Shown one piece after another: positions 1-8,534 of a stretch of 64,000 bases of DNA. Source of the stretch: an uncultured Tropicimonas sp. (GTDB lineage Bacteria; Pseudomonadota; Alphaproteobacteria; Rhodobacterales; Rhodobacteraceae); contig CANLZY010000021.1 of the NCBI GenBank assembly GCA_947495685.1, forward strand, positions 46,696-110,695, written 5' to 3'. Numbering within the stretch: position 1 is the stretch's first letter; every line of letters begins with the position of its first letter. Below the pieces are notes generated by a model that was not told the DNA's origin, made no database searches, and saw only the letters and a program-made list of their open reading frames with translations. Made by a program: the position numbers and the translations under genes.

Positions 1-1
1 C

Positions 2-877
2 CTGATCCCGCCCTCGATCCCGCTCATCCTGTATGGTTTCTCGACCGAGACCTCGATCCCGGCCCTGTTCCTGGCCGGTATCCTTCCGGGGATCTTCTAC
101 GGCGGGATGCTGCTGCTGACCGCGCGGATCCTGGCGACGCGGGAAGGCGTGGCCGTTCGCGCCAAGGCAAGCCACAGCGAGGTTCGCAGTGCCTTCTGGT
201 CCGGCCTTCCGGCGCTGTCGCTTCCGGCCTTTATCGTGGTCGGCATCTACGGCTTTCCCGAGTTCAGTGTCTTTGGCCTGCATTACGATGGCGGCGCCAT
301 CTTCACGCCGACCGAGGCCGCGGCTATCTCGGCGATCCTTGCCATGGTCATCGGCTTTTTCATCTACAAGGAACTGAAGTTTCCCGACCTGCTGCGGGTC
401 ACGGCCGAAACCGGCCCCCGCGTCGGCATGATCTTCTGGATCACCGCCAATGCGCTGCTCTTCGGCTACTTCCTGACCAAGATCGGCCTGCCGGCGCAGA
501 TGGCGCAGTTCGTGCTCGACATGAACCTTTCGCCGATCGTCTTCCTGCTCTGCGTGAACGTGCTGCTGGTGGTCGTCGGCTTCTTCCTCGAAGGGGTTCC
601 GACCATCCTGATCTTTGCGCCACTGCTGGTCCCGGCGGCCGAAAGCCTCGGCATCGACCCGGTGCATTTCGCCGTGGTCATGGTGGTCAATATCGAGCTT
701 GGACTGATCACTCCGCCGGTCGGGATCAACCTCTTCGTTGCCAGTTCGATCTCGGGCATGCCGGTGCTGTCGGTGTTCCGCGCAACGCTTCCATGGATGG
801 TGGCCACCATCATCACGCTGATGGTCGTCACCTTTTATCCGCCACTATCGCTGTTCCTGCCCGGACTCACCCAGTGA
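2..877 (+). CDS. dctM: TRAP transporter large permease, DctM family (5' end cut off by window)
   Basis: C-terminal 291 residues of the large membrane subunit of a tripartite ATP-independent periplasmic transporter, the sodium- or proton-coupled channel that takes solutes from a periplasmic binding protein. The frame is open from base 2, so the start lies outside the window. Seen: hydrophobic segments throughout, the LIPPSIPLILYG stretch at the very start, and the ITPPVGINLFVASSI motif near the C-terminus, both typical of DctM. A DctP binding protein follows 47 bp downstream on the same strand, so the two form one transport operon; the small DctQ subunit is presumably upstream. The substrate cannot be read from the permease. 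Confidence 0.93.
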   Translation: MIPPSIPLILYGFSTETSIPALFLAGILPGIFYGGMLLLTARILATREGVAVRAKASHSEVRSAFWSGLPALSLPAFIVVGIYGFPEFSVFGLHYDGGAIFTPTEAAAISAILAMVIGFFIYKELKFPDLLRVTAETGPRVGMIFWITANALLFGYFLTKIGLPAQMAQFVLDMNLSPIVFLLCVNVLLVVVGFFLEGVPTILIFAPLLVPAAESLGIDPVHFAVVMVVNIELGLITPPVGINLFVASSISGMPVLSVFRATLPWMVATIITLMVVTFYPPLSLFLPGLTQ

Positions 878-924
878 CCCGGACAGACCCCAATCCCTGA
901 GCCCACACTATTGAGGAGGAAACC

Positions 925-1932
925 ATGCTCTCGAAGACCCTGAAGACCACCAGCCTCGCCCTGGCCACCGCGCTCTTGGCCGCCAGTGCAAGTCTTGCCG
1001 CTGATGTGCAGATGATCATGTCGAACGACAACAACTCCAAGGGCCTCAAGGGGCAGACCTTCGACTTCCTCGTCAGTGAACTTGAAACCCGTCTTGGCGA
1101 CAGGATCGATGTCGAGATGCACCATGGCGGGACGCTGTTCGATCAGCAGAGCCAGGTTCAGGGTCTGCAACTGGGCGGCGTGCATGTGATCTCGCCGACG
1201 GCGGGCATCTACAGTTCCGTCACCCCCAAGGTGGCCGCACTGCAGCTGCCGTTCATGCTGAACACGCCAGAGAAGATCCAGGCGGCGGTTGCGGACCCCA
1301 TCGTTCGCGGCGCGATCATGCCCGATCTGAACAATCAGAATATCGAGATCATTGCGGTCTGGATGAACGGCCCGCGGGACCTGGGCTATCGCGGCGAAGA
1401 TCCGATCCTGATGCCCGAGGACGCCAAGGGCGTGAAGGTCCGGGTGCAATCCGCGCCGATCTTCGTGAAGACCTGGGAAGCGGTCGGTGCCAACCCGGTC
1501 GGGATCAACTGGTCGGAAGCCCCGACGGCCCTCCAGCAGGGTGTGATCGATGCCGGCGAAGTGACGCCGAACTCCTGGCGCGGGTCGTCGACCTACCAGT
1601 TCGTCGATCACATCACGATGACCGATCACCAGTATTCCTTCTACCTGGTCGGCGCCAACAAGATGTGGTGGGACGAGATCCCGGCGGATGTGAAGACCGA
1701 GATCCAGGCTGCGCTGGATGCCACGACCGCCTGGAACATGGAAAGCGCCATCACGATCAATGCCGAGGCGATGGAGTTCATCGCCAGCGAAGGTAAGGGC
1801 GTGCATTATCTCGACGACGCACAACGGGCGGCCTGGGCCGCAGCCATGATGCCCGTCTGGGAAGAGCTCGGCACCGGGATCGTCGGTGAAGAGGTCATGG
1901 CGCGCCTCAAGGAGATCGGTGGCGTGGAGTAA
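925..1932 (+). CDS. TRAP transporter substrate-binding protein, DctP family
   Basis: Periplasmic binding protein of 335 residues that hands its ligand to the DctM permease encoded just upstream. An N-terminal signal peptide of about 25 residues ends at ASLAA. The start is supported by a GAGGAGG ribosome site 7 bp upstream. The segment GVKVRVQSAP holds the conserved arginine that in this family salt-bridges the ligand carboxylate, so an organic acid is likely. The downstream divergent-facing hydroxyacid dehydrogenase is compatible with a hydroxy or keto acid, but that is only context. A hairpin follows the stop codon. Confidence 0.92.
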   Translation: MLSKTLKTTSLALATALLAASASLAADVQMIMSNDNNSKGLKGQTFDFLVSELETRLGDRIDVEMHHGGTLFDQQSQVQGLQLGGVHVISPTAGIYSSVTPKVAALQLPFMLNTPEKIQAAVADPIVRGAIMPDLNNQNIEIIAVWMNGPRDLGYRGEDPILMPEDAKGVKVRVQSAPIFVKTWEAVGANPVGINWSEAPTALQQGVIDAGEVTPNSWRGSSTYQFVDHITMTDHQYSFYLVGANKMWWDEIPADVKTEIQAALDATTAWNMESAITINAEAMEFIASEGKGVHYLDDAQRAAWAAAMMPVWEELGTGIVGEEVMARLKEIGGVE

Positions 1933-1954
1933 TCTGCCTCTGCACGAGAACACG

Positions 1955-1985
1955 AAGGGGCTGCCATTTGGCTGCCCTTTCCCGT
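1955..1985 (+). terminator. probable terminator after the TRAP operon
   Basis: Imperfect hairpin: an 11-base arm at 1955-1965, loop ATTT, and the complementary arm at 1970-1980 with one wobble and one mismatch, followed by CCCGTTT rather than a clean T run. It lies between two convergent genes and may serve both. Confidence 0.55.
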
Positions 1986-2002
1986 TTCCATCACAGAACG
2001 CC

Positions 2003-2935
2003 TCAGTTGACGACGTTTCGCGGCGCCTTGCCGTCCAGGACATCGACCAATTGTTGCGCCACCACCTTGGCCGCCTGTGTGCGGACTTCCATCGAACTTG
2101 CCCCGATGTGGTTCGTTCCGACGAAGGTCGGGATGCTGAACAGCGGGTGATCTGCCGCCGGCGGTTCGGTCTCGAACACATCCAGCGCCGCGCCGTAGAT
2201 CCGCCCCGATACCAGCGCCTCAAACAACGCCGCCTCGTCGACAATGCCACCGCGCGAGGAACACACGACCATGGCGTTGGGTTTCATCCGTGAAATTGCA
2301 CCTGCGCCGATCATGCCGCGCGTCTCCTCCGTCAGGTTGCAATGCACCGACACCACGTCTGCGCGCGCCAGGAGTGCCTCAAGATCGGCCACCTGCTCGC
2401 TGCCGTCAGGCCAGAGCGCGGTGGGAATGTGCGGGTCAAACCCGATCACCTTCATGTTGAACCCTCGGCCAAGTTTGTAGGCGACCGAGCGGCCGATCTG
2501 ACCCATGCCAATGATGCCCAGACACTTCTGGTCCAGCCCTTGCCCGATGAAAGCCTCGCGCGAGGCGTTTTCACCGGCGCGCAATCGACGGTCGCATACG
2601 GCGATGCGCCGGCTGAGCGCGAGCAACAGGCCGACAGAAAGTTCGGCCACCGCCTCGGCATTTGCACCGGGCGTGTTCATGACGGGAATGCCCCGCGCCC
2701 GCGCCGCTGCAAGGTCGATCCGGTCGACGCCAGCCCCCTGTTTCGAGATCACCTGGAGCCTTTTGCAATGCGCCAGGTCGTCCCCGGTGACCCAGGTGTT
2801 GCCGCGCAGGACGATGCCGTCGGCCTCCGCACGCCAATCTTCGATCGCCGGGTTGTCCCACCGAACCACGTCGAATTTCTGTTCGATAATCTCCAATCCT
2901 TCGTCAGCGATCGGATCGAGTACATAGACTTTCAT
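2003..2935 (-). CDS. D-2-hydroxyacid dehydrogenase (phosphoglycerate dehydrogenase-like)
   Basis: NAD-dependent oxidoreductase of 310 residues in the D-isomer-specific 2-hydroxyacid dehydrogenase family, which interconverts 2-keto and D-2-hydroxy acids. Visible features are the Rossmann motif GIIGMGQIGRS, and the catalytic triad of the family: Arg in CSSRGGIVDE, Glu in VFETEPP and His in TNHIGAS. There is no C-terminal ACT domain, so it is a short form and not necessarily serine-pathway SerA. It is divergent from a LysR regulator across a 410-bp gap, the usual layout for a LysR gene and its target. It converges with the TRAP operon at 1-1932, so a role on the transported acid is possible but unproven. 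Confidence 0.88.
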   Translation of the reverse strand: MKVYVLDPIADEGLEIIEQKFDVVRWDNPAIEDWRAEADGIVLRGNTWVTGDDLAHCKRLQVISKQGAGVDRIDLAAARARGIPVMNTPGANAEAVAELSVGLLLALSRRIAVCDRRLRAGENASREAFIGQGLDQKCLGIIGMGQIGRSVAYKLGRGFNMKVIGFDPHIPTALWPDGSEQVADLEALLARADVVSVHCNLTEETRGMIGAGAISRMKPNAMVVCSSRGGIVDEAALFEALVSGRIYGAALDVFETEPPAADHPLFSIPTFVGTNHIGASSMEVRTQAAKVVAQQLVDVLDGKAPRNVVN

Positions 2936-3345
2936 TGCGGTCTTCCCTTGGCCTTTTCTGGTGCGGGCAGGTCCCGAAACGCCGGGTCGGACCTGTCAGA
3001 AACCTTGCTTGCCGTGCACGAGCTGTGGCGGCTGCGTGACCCACGGAGCGGCCAGTCGTTGCCGCCCTCGTTCAATATGATTAATAGCACGTCAAAAGCC
3101 AATAAGGGAGTCCGGCGAGAGCGAAGAAACCTCCATTCGCCAACCCGAAAGCTCGCAGCGCCGACGCCACCGCCGGGCCGTGCGCTGTCAGGGGCTGACA
3201 GGGCTCGCTGCTGGAAAGACCGAGGGTGAGGAGCCCGGATGGGTCTGTGCGCGGCGGAGGTCAGGACTGCGCGCAGTTGCGCCAAGTGCGCATTGATCGC
3301 GCATTCATGCGACATTAGTCTCTGGCCGGACAATGGGAGCTGACC
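2936..3345. other. 410-bp divergent intergenic region, dehydrogenase/LysR
   Basis: Carries the promoters of the dehydrogenase (minus) and LysR gene (plus). Apart from the inverted repeat at 3287-3303 nothing is recognised. The long antisense frame running through it from the LysR gene is a GC shadow. Confidence 0.6.
3287..3303. promoter_or_regulatory. candidate LysR operator, inverted repeat
   Basis: TGCGC-N7-GCGCA dyad 43 bp before the LysR start codon in the divergent gap. LysR regulators bind interrupted dyads (T-N11-A type) near their own promoter, so the position fits. The assignment is inference from position and symmetry; a related GCGCATTCATGCG stretch overlaps its right side. Confidence 0.4.
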
Positions 3346-4251
3346 ATGGACAAGTGGGTCGAGATTCGAACGGCATATCACGTGGCAAAGCTGGGAACGG
3401 TCAGCGCGGCGGCCGAGACCCTTGGCGTTCACCGCGCGACCGTGAACCGTCACATCGACGCGCTTGAGGCCCACCTTGGCAGCAAGCTCTTTCAGCGCCA
3501 CGGCCGCGGCTATGTGTTGACCGAGACCGGTCGCGAACTGCTCACCGTCATGGGGCGGGCCGACGAGATGGTGGCGGATTTCACCGGCCGCACCCGGGCG
3601 CGCGACACCGAGTTGACCGGCGAAATCATCATCACCACGGTGCCGCCTCTGGCCGGGCGGCTCATGGCCCCCATCATGCGGTTCCGCGATCAGAACCCGA
3701 AAACGCGTGTCACGTTGCTGGCCGAGGAGGAACTGCTCAAACTGGAGTACGGAGAGGCGCATGTTGCCCTTCGTGGGGGGGCAAGACCTGACCAGGACGA
3801 CTATGTCGTTCAGGATTTCGAGCGGCTGGATTTTGGCCTCTATGCCCATGACCGATACGTCCGTCGCCGTGGCCTCCCGGGGAACGCGGCGGATTTCGCC
3901 ACGCATGATTTCATTGGCATTCCGAACCGCAGGGGAGGCTCCCTCCTCGAGGCCTGGCTGTCCCGGATCGCCCCCGAGGAACAGGTTGTCCTGCGGACAT
4001 CCGATGTGCGGACCACGCAGGACGCGATCCTGGCCGGTGTGGCGATCGGCTTCCTGCCGGAACACCTGGCGCATCGATACCCGGACTTGCATCAGGTTCT
4101 GCCGCCACGTCCGGAGTGGTCGATCCAGCTCTGGCTCGTCACGCATGTCGACCTGCACCGGACAGACAAGGTCCAGGCCATGCTGAAGTGCATCAAGGAG
4201 GCGCCCCTTCCATTTGGCAATGTTGAGGAGCGCCTGGACAGCGGTCCCTGA
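3346..4251 (+). CDS. LysR family transcriptional regulator
   Basis: DNA-binding regulator of 301 residues. The N-terminal winged helix-turn-helix is plain: residues about 18-60, with VSAAAETLGVHRATVNRHI followed by ALEAHLGSKLFQRHGRGYVLT, a little atypical in the recognition helix. The rest is the periplasmic-binding-like effector domain. GGGAG lies 7 bp upstream of the ATG. It is divergent from the D-2-hydroxyacid dehydrogenase, which is its most likely target. The effector is unknown. Confidence 0.9.
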   Translation: MDKWVEIRTAYHVAKLGTVSAAAETLGVHRATVNRHIDALEAHLGSKLFQRHGRGYVLTETGRELLTVMGRADEMVADFTGRTRARDTELTGEIIITTVPPLAGRLMAPIMRFRDQNPKTRVTLLAEEELLKLEYGEAHVALRGGARPDQDDYVVQDFERLDFGLYAHDRYVRRRGLPGNAADFATHDFIGIPNRRGGSLLEAWLSRIAPEEQVVLRTSDVRTTQDAILAGVAIGFLPEHLAHRYPDLHQVLPPRPEWSIQLWLVTHVDLHRTDKVQAMLKCIKEAPLPFGNVEERLDSGP

Positions 4252-4842
4252 TGCGCACGAGGCCCCTCCGGGGATGCCGAAGGGCCGTTTGGGGTTCCTG
4301 TCCGACCGCCGGTCAGGTCCATGTCGGTCGCGGTGCGGTTCTGCCGGGCGCCGGGGCGCAGCACGACGGGTTCTGCCCTGTGTGATTGGTCGCACTCATG
4401 CGCAAGTGTCGTGCGTTTCGGTGCCTGTTCGCGCAGCAGGGATCACGGTATGCCGCTTGCAATGACGGGCAAGAACCCTCGCGTGTCTGCCTGCACACCG
4501 ACCGTATCGAGATGGCCCCATGAGACTGAACGTCGAGACTCCCCTGGCACTGCGCGCATTCGTCATTGCCATCGGAATTGTTGCGAAGCTCGGTCTTCCG
4601 GCGGTTTCCGATGCGTCGGGGCCGGCCAATTGTGCCGAAAACACCGGCTATGCCTGCACCATGGACCTGTCTGAACTGGGCAGGCAGGACAGGCATATCT
4701 GACGTGCAGACCACCGGGGTTGAGCCGCGCTTGTGGCATGGAACCTCATGACGCTGATCGCCCCCGCCTCAAGCGGACATTCCCGATCCACCATTCGCCC
4801 GCGTTCCAACCTGAAAAGACACACCCAAGTGACCTACGCCCA
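4252..4842. other. 590-bp largely non-coding stretch
   Basis: Between the LysR stop and the chosen start of the Bcr/CflA exporter. Only the doubtful 60-residue frame at 4520 is visible. GC-rich short inverted repeats lie just after the LysR stop (4261-4295) without a T run. Confidence 0.5.
4520..4702 (+). CDS. possible small secreted protein (hypothetical)
   Basis: A 60-residue frame. A hydrophobic segment (residues about 9-30, ending AVSDAS) resembles a signal peptide, and the short remainder has two cysteines (NCAENTGYACTMDL). Alternate frames overlap it and no strong ribosome site is visible, so it may not be a gene. No family is recognised. Confidence 0.25.
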   Translation: MRLNVETPLALRAFVIAIGIVAKLGLPAVSDASGPANCAENTGYACTMDLSELGRQDRHI

Positions 4843-6087
4843 ATGACCGACCTGCAAGCGGTCGCACCCCATGAGCCGGCGGCAACCGATCACACCCCGG
4901 CCCTGCCGCTGACCGAATTCGTCGCGCTGATGGCCGTGTTGATGGCGATCGTCGCCTTTTCCACCGACGCCATGCTGCCGGCGTTTCCGGAGATTTCTGC
5001 CGAGCTTTCGCCCACCGCGCCCAACCGGGCGCAGTTGATCGTCACCTTCTTCCTGCTGGGATTGGGGGTCGGCACGATCTTCACCGGGCCGATGTCGGAT
5101 GCCTGGGGGCGCAAGCCGGTGATCCTTGGCGGCGCCGTGGTCTATATCGCCGGGGCCGTGATCTGCTGGCAAGCCGGGTCGCTCGAGGTGATGCTGGGCG
5201 GACGGATCCTTCAGGGGGTCGGTGGCGCGGCGGGGCGGACGGTCTGCATGGCCATCGTGCGCGACCTGTATGCGGGGCGCCGGATGTCGCAGATCTCTTC
5301 GCTGATCATGATGATCTTTTCCATTGTCCCGGCGATTGCGCCCACGTTCGGTGCACAGGTGATCTATCTGGCCGGCTGGCGGGCGATCTTTGTCGCCTTC
5401 ATCCTCGTTTCAGCCAGCGGGGCAACCTGGTTCTGGCTGCGCCAGCCCGAGACATTGTCGATCGCAAGACGGACACCGCTCCGGCTCGGGAGTCTCCTGG
5501 AGAACACACGCCACGTCCTGTCGATGCCGGTGGTGATCGTCGCGATCATCGTTCAGGTGCTGACGTACGGAACGCTGTTCTCGATGATCTCGTCGGTCCA
5601 GCAGATCTTCGACATCACCTACGGACACGGAGGGCACTTCCACTTCTGGTTTGCCGGGGTCGCCCTGCTGGCCGCAAGCTCGGGTTTCATCAATGCCGGG
5701 CTGGTCAACAGATTGGGCATGCGCTTCATGATCAACGCGATGGTGATGCTGCAGATCGTCATCTCGGCGACGGCTGCGTTGCTTCTGGGGGGCGCCGGGC
5801 TCTCGGGGACTGCCGGCTTCGCCGTCTTCCTCGTCTTCACCCTGGGGGTCTTTTTCCAGAACGGGCTGATCGCCGGAAACTCGACGGCGCTGGCGATGGA
5901 GCCACTGGGCCACCTCGCGGGGCTGGCAGCCTCGGCCATGGGCGCGGTCAGCACCATCCTCGCCGTCCTGATCGCGATCCCGGTCGGGCAGGCCTTTGAT
6001 GGCACGCCCCTGCCGCTGGTCCTCTGTGCGCTCGTCTGTGCCTGCCTCAGCTTCGGGACCATGCGGTTCCTGCCGCCGCGGGATTGA
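4843..6087 (+). CDS. Bcr/CflA-type multidrug efflux MFS transporter
   Basis: Inner-membrane proton antiporter of 414 residues with about 12 transmembrane segments. The loop after TM2 carries the MFS signature in the form GPMSDAWGRKPV. TM1 contains FSTDAMLPAFPEI, the DxYLPAxP-like motif of Bcr/CflA drug exporters (Bcr exports bicyclomycin and sulfonamides). The frame extends upstream to 4720, but that part is not membrane-like; the ATG at 4843 (MTDLQAV) gives the normal length. Substrate cannot be inferred. It is followed by a convergent TetR regulator at 6254. Confidence 0.88.
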   Translation: MTDLQAVAPHEPAATDHTPALPLTEFVALMAVLMAIVAFSTDAMLPAFPEISAELSPTAPNRAQLIVTFFLLGLGVGTIFTGPMSDAWGRKPVILGGAVVYIAGAVICWQAGSLEVMLGGRILQGVGGAAGRTVCMAIVRDLYAGRRMSQISSLIMMIFSIVPAIAPTFGAQVIYLAGWRAIFVAFILVSASGATWFWLRQPETLSIARRTPLRLGSLLENTRHVLSMPVVIVAIIVQVLTYGTLFSMISSVQQIFDITYGHGGHFHFWFAGVALLAASSGFINAGLVNRLGMRFMINAMVMLQIVISATAALLLGGAGLSGTAGFAVFLVFTLGVFFQNGLIAGNSTALAMEPLGHLAGLAASAMGAVSTILAVLIAIPVGQAFDGTPLPLVLCALVCACLSFGTMRFLPPRD

Positions 6088-6253
6088 CACATGGCACCGC
6101 AGAGCTGTGGCACCTCCATCCGGACCCTGCCGCGCTATCCCGCGGCCCAAACCGCTCCGGGATCTCCGTTTCGCTGACCGTCGTTGAGATTTTTCGAAGC
6201 CAAATACGTGTATGTGACGGTCTCCTGGGCGCGCGCCCGTCGTTTTGCTGACG

Positions 6254-6877
6254 TCAGGTCCCTGCCACTTTGCCCGAGCTCGATACCTGGCGCAGCCGAT
6301 CGAACTCCTCGGCCATGTCGTCCGCAAGCCGGGAAAGGGAGACCCTGTCCGTTCCCTGGTGAAGCTCGAACCGGATTGCGGTGATGTCCGCCTGCAGCAG
6401 GCGGGCGAGACGGTCCGGATCGGCGTCCGCCCGGATTTCACCGTCCTCGATGGCCTTGCGAAAAAGCCCTGCCATGGCGTCGCGCATGCTGGTGAGGTAG
6501 CCGCGGGAGGTCTCGGCGATTTTCGGATCGGTCGAGCGAGTGTCCACCACCGTCTTGAAGAGCATGCAGGCCTGCGCCTTTGGGTGCCCCTCCGGCATCG
6601 TTGCGTAGGATCGCAGGTGCGCAACGATGCCGTCCATGGTGGACGGCGCCGCGTTCATCTGGGCTTCGAAGTTTGCGCGAGACATGTCGTAATAGCGCTT
6701 GAGCGCCTCCAGGAAGAGGCCTTCCTTGCTGCCGAAGGCCGCATAGATGCTGCCGGGCTTCATTTTCAACGCCGCTTCGAGGTCTTTCAGAGACGTTGCA
6801 TGGAACCCCTTGTCCCAAAAGAGTGTCATCGCGGCCTCAAGGGCCTCGTCTCGGTTGTATGGCGCAGCACGTTTCAT
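6254..6877 (-). CDS. TetR family transcriptional regulator
   Basis: Repressor of 207 residues. The N-terminal helix-turn-helix lies at residues about 8-55 (DEALEAAMTLFWDKGFHATS then MKPGSIYAAFGSKEGLF), followed by a divergent all-helical ligand domain. It is transcribed divergently from the remnant of a short-chain dehydrogenase at 7006, and a perfect inverted repeat lies between them at 6943-6960, the expected operator position. Its original target seems to have decayed, so today it may regulate only itself or genes elsewhere. Confidence 0.9.
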   Translation of the reverse strand: MKRAAPYNRDEALEAAMTLFWDKGFHATSLKDLEAALKMKPGSIYAAFGSKEGLFLEALKRYYDMSRANFEAQMNAAPSTMDGIVAHLRSYATMPEGHPKAQACMLFKTVVDTRSTDPKIAETSRGYLTSMRDAMAGLFRKAIEDGEIRADADPDRLARLLQADITAIRFELHQGTDRVSLSRLADDMAEEFDRLRQVSSSGKVAGT

Positions 6878-6942
6878 GTCGGCCTCTTCATAGGCGAAAA
6901 ATCCATCCTTGTCTTGGGCATGTAGGTACCGTGATGGGGAAA

Positions 6943-6960
6943 ATTGAGCGATTACTCAAT
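6943..6960. promoter_or_regulatory. probable TetR operator, perfect 6-6-6 dyad
   Basis: ATTGAG-CGATTA-CTCAAT, perfect 6-base arms and 18 bp overall, 65 bp upstream of the TetR start and 45 bp upstream of the broken SDR start. Size and symmetry are those of TetR/AcrR operators; binding itself is inferred. Confidence 0.7.
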
Positions 6961-7005
6961 AACGCCTGCATCCTGCCCACCGCAACATCGGACAGGAGAG
7001 CCGTC

Positions 7006-7194
7006 GTGGAAAAGACGTTCAAGGACAAGTACGGAAGTTGGGCGCGGATCACCGGCGCGACGCCTGGTTTTGGTGCCGAACTGGCGGACCAGCTGGCCTC
7101 CAAGGGGCTGAATGTGGGGCTTGTGGCGCGATGCGAGGTCGAGTTGCGGACCTATGCCGAGACGCTGCAAACAGCGCACGGCGTCCAGACCTGA
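7006..7194 (+). pseudogene. N-terminal remnant of a short-chain dehydrogenase/reductase
   Basis: A GTG start 6 bp after AGGAG opens a frame whose 62 residues read like the first quarter of an SDR: GSWARITGATPGFGAELADQL matches the usual TGxxxGxG cofactor-binding motif (second glycine region altered to TPGFG), followed by LNVGLVAR, beta-2. The frame stops at 7194; the next codons (PIAAD...) still faintly resemble an SDR and then homology is lost. Genuine SDRs have about 250 residues, so this is a truncated, decayed gene. It still carries a ribosome site and the TetR operator upstream. Confidence 0.7.
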
Positions 7195-7589
7195 CCCATC
7201 GCGGCCGACCGTCTTCCCGAGCGATTTTCGGATTGCCCGAGCCCGCCGGAACCCTGTTCATGAGCGACGCTTCCAGAGGGTTGTTGTACACACCATGGCC
7301 GTTGTCACAGTGCCGTTGCCGCTCGTTCGTGGGCTTGCCCTGTTAAGCGCGTTGTCTGCCAGAGGGTATCGCTGGCCCGGGGGGGGGCGGGCTCCAGGGC
7401 CTTTCCACGGGGGCAGTTCCATCTGGTTTCCGAGGTCGCGCACGGATCTTGGTGCGCAAGATCGGCAATTGGGCGCTTTCTCGGAACCTCATGACCGCAC
7501 ACCAGGTACAGGAAACCGCACCCGGAACGGCGTCTGGCCAAAGTCTGCCGCCTGTGTCAGGTGGGCTCTGCGAGACACGGGAGACGGCT
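7195..7589. other. 395-bp stretch with no recognisable gene
   Basis: Lies between the broken SDR and the DMT permease. It includes a run of nine G at 7380-7388. Frames crossing it are inconsistent with each other; it is probably decayed coding DNA plus the promoter of the downstream gene. Confidence 0.5.
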
Positions 7590-8477
7590 ATGGATTTTCG
7601 CGCATTGTTTATGGGGCTTGCCTTTGCCCTGATGTGGTCGTCGGCCTTTACCTCGGCGCGGATCATCGTGGCGCATGCGCCGCCGCTGGGAGCGTCGGCG
7701 GTGCGGTTCCTGATTGCGGGGGTGATCGCTGTGTCGATTGCGCGGGCGCTGGGGCAAAGCTGGCGGTTGTCGACCTCGCAGGCGCGGCTGACGGTGATCT
7801 TTGGCATCTGCCAGAATGCGCTGTACCTGGGGCTGTTCTTCGTGGCGATGCAGACGGTGGAGGCGTCGCTTGCGGCGATCATCGCCTCGACCATGCCGTT
7901 GTTGGTGGCGCTGGCCGGGGTGCTGATCCAGGGGAACCGGTTGCCCCGGCTGGGGGGGGCGGGGCTGGTCGCCGGGTTCGCGGGCGTGGCGCTGATCATG
8001 GGCAACCGGTTGCAGGCCGGGGATGTCGACCCGGTGGGCGTGGCCTATTGCGTGGTGGGTGTGCTGGCGCTGACGTTTGCGACGCTGTCGGTGCGGGGGG
8101 CGGCGTCGGGGGGCAACGTGCTGATGATCGTCGGGCTGCAGATGCTGGTGGGCAGCGCGGTTCTGTTCCCGGTGTCGGCGTTGATCGAGACCTGGCAGGT
8201 CGACTGGTCCTGGCAACTGATCGCGGCGTTTTCCTATACGGTGGTGGTGCCGGGGCTGGTGGCCACGGTGGTCTGGTTTCTGCTGGTGCAGCGGATCGGG
8301 GCGGTCAAGGCGGCGACCTTCCATTTTCTCAACCCGTTCTTCGGGGTGGCGACTGCCGCGATTCTGCTGGGCGAGCGGCTGGGGCCGTGGGACGTGGTCG
8401 GCGTGCTGATCATCATGCTCGGCATCCTTGCGGTGCAGCTGAGCCGGCAACCTGTCACAAATCCCACGCGGAAGTGA
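7590..8477 (+). CDS. DMT superfamily permease (EamA family)
   Basis: Inner-membrane protein of 295 residues with about ten hydrophobic helices arranged as two EamA repeats (residues about 5-135 and 150-285). Motifs include LMWSSAFTSAR in helix 1 and PFFGVATAAILLGERL in the last repeat, the family hallmark. These carriers export amino acids, metabolites or drugs; the substrate is not readable. The frame extends upstream but the ATG at 7590 follows GGGAG and starts just before helix 1. Confidence 0.88.
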   Translation: MDFRALFMGLAFALMWSSAFTSARIIVAHAPPLGASAVRFLIAGVIAVSIARALGQSWRLSTSQARLTVIFGICQNALYLGLFFVAMQTVEASLAAIIASTMPLLVALAGVLIQGNRLPRLGGAGLVAGFAGVALIMGNRLQAGDVDPVGVAYCVVGVLALTFATLSVRGAASGGNVLMIVGLQMLVGSAVLFPVSALIETWQVDWSWQLIAAFSYTVVVPGLVATVVWFLLVQRIGAVKAATFHFLNPFFGVATAAILLGERLGPWDVVGVLIIMLGILAVQLSRQPVTNPTRK

Positions 8478-8534
8478 GAAAACGACGGGGGATCGTGTGG
8501 TGACAGTCGCGCCGGTTTGGGCGAATTGTCAGGC

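Noticed and set aside
835..2250. 471-residue minus-strand frame opposite the DctP gene
   Set aside because: Antisense to a clear DctP gene and overlaps the dehydrogenase; Arg/His/Pro-rich composition typical of a high-GC shadow.
2932..4395. 487-residue minus-strand frame across the LysR gene
   Set aside because: Lies on the wrong strand of a well-supported LysR gene and has no family features.
7112..8503. 463-residue frame starting in the broken SDR and crossing the DMT gene
   Set aside because: A different frame of a clear EamA permease; glycine-rich shadow.
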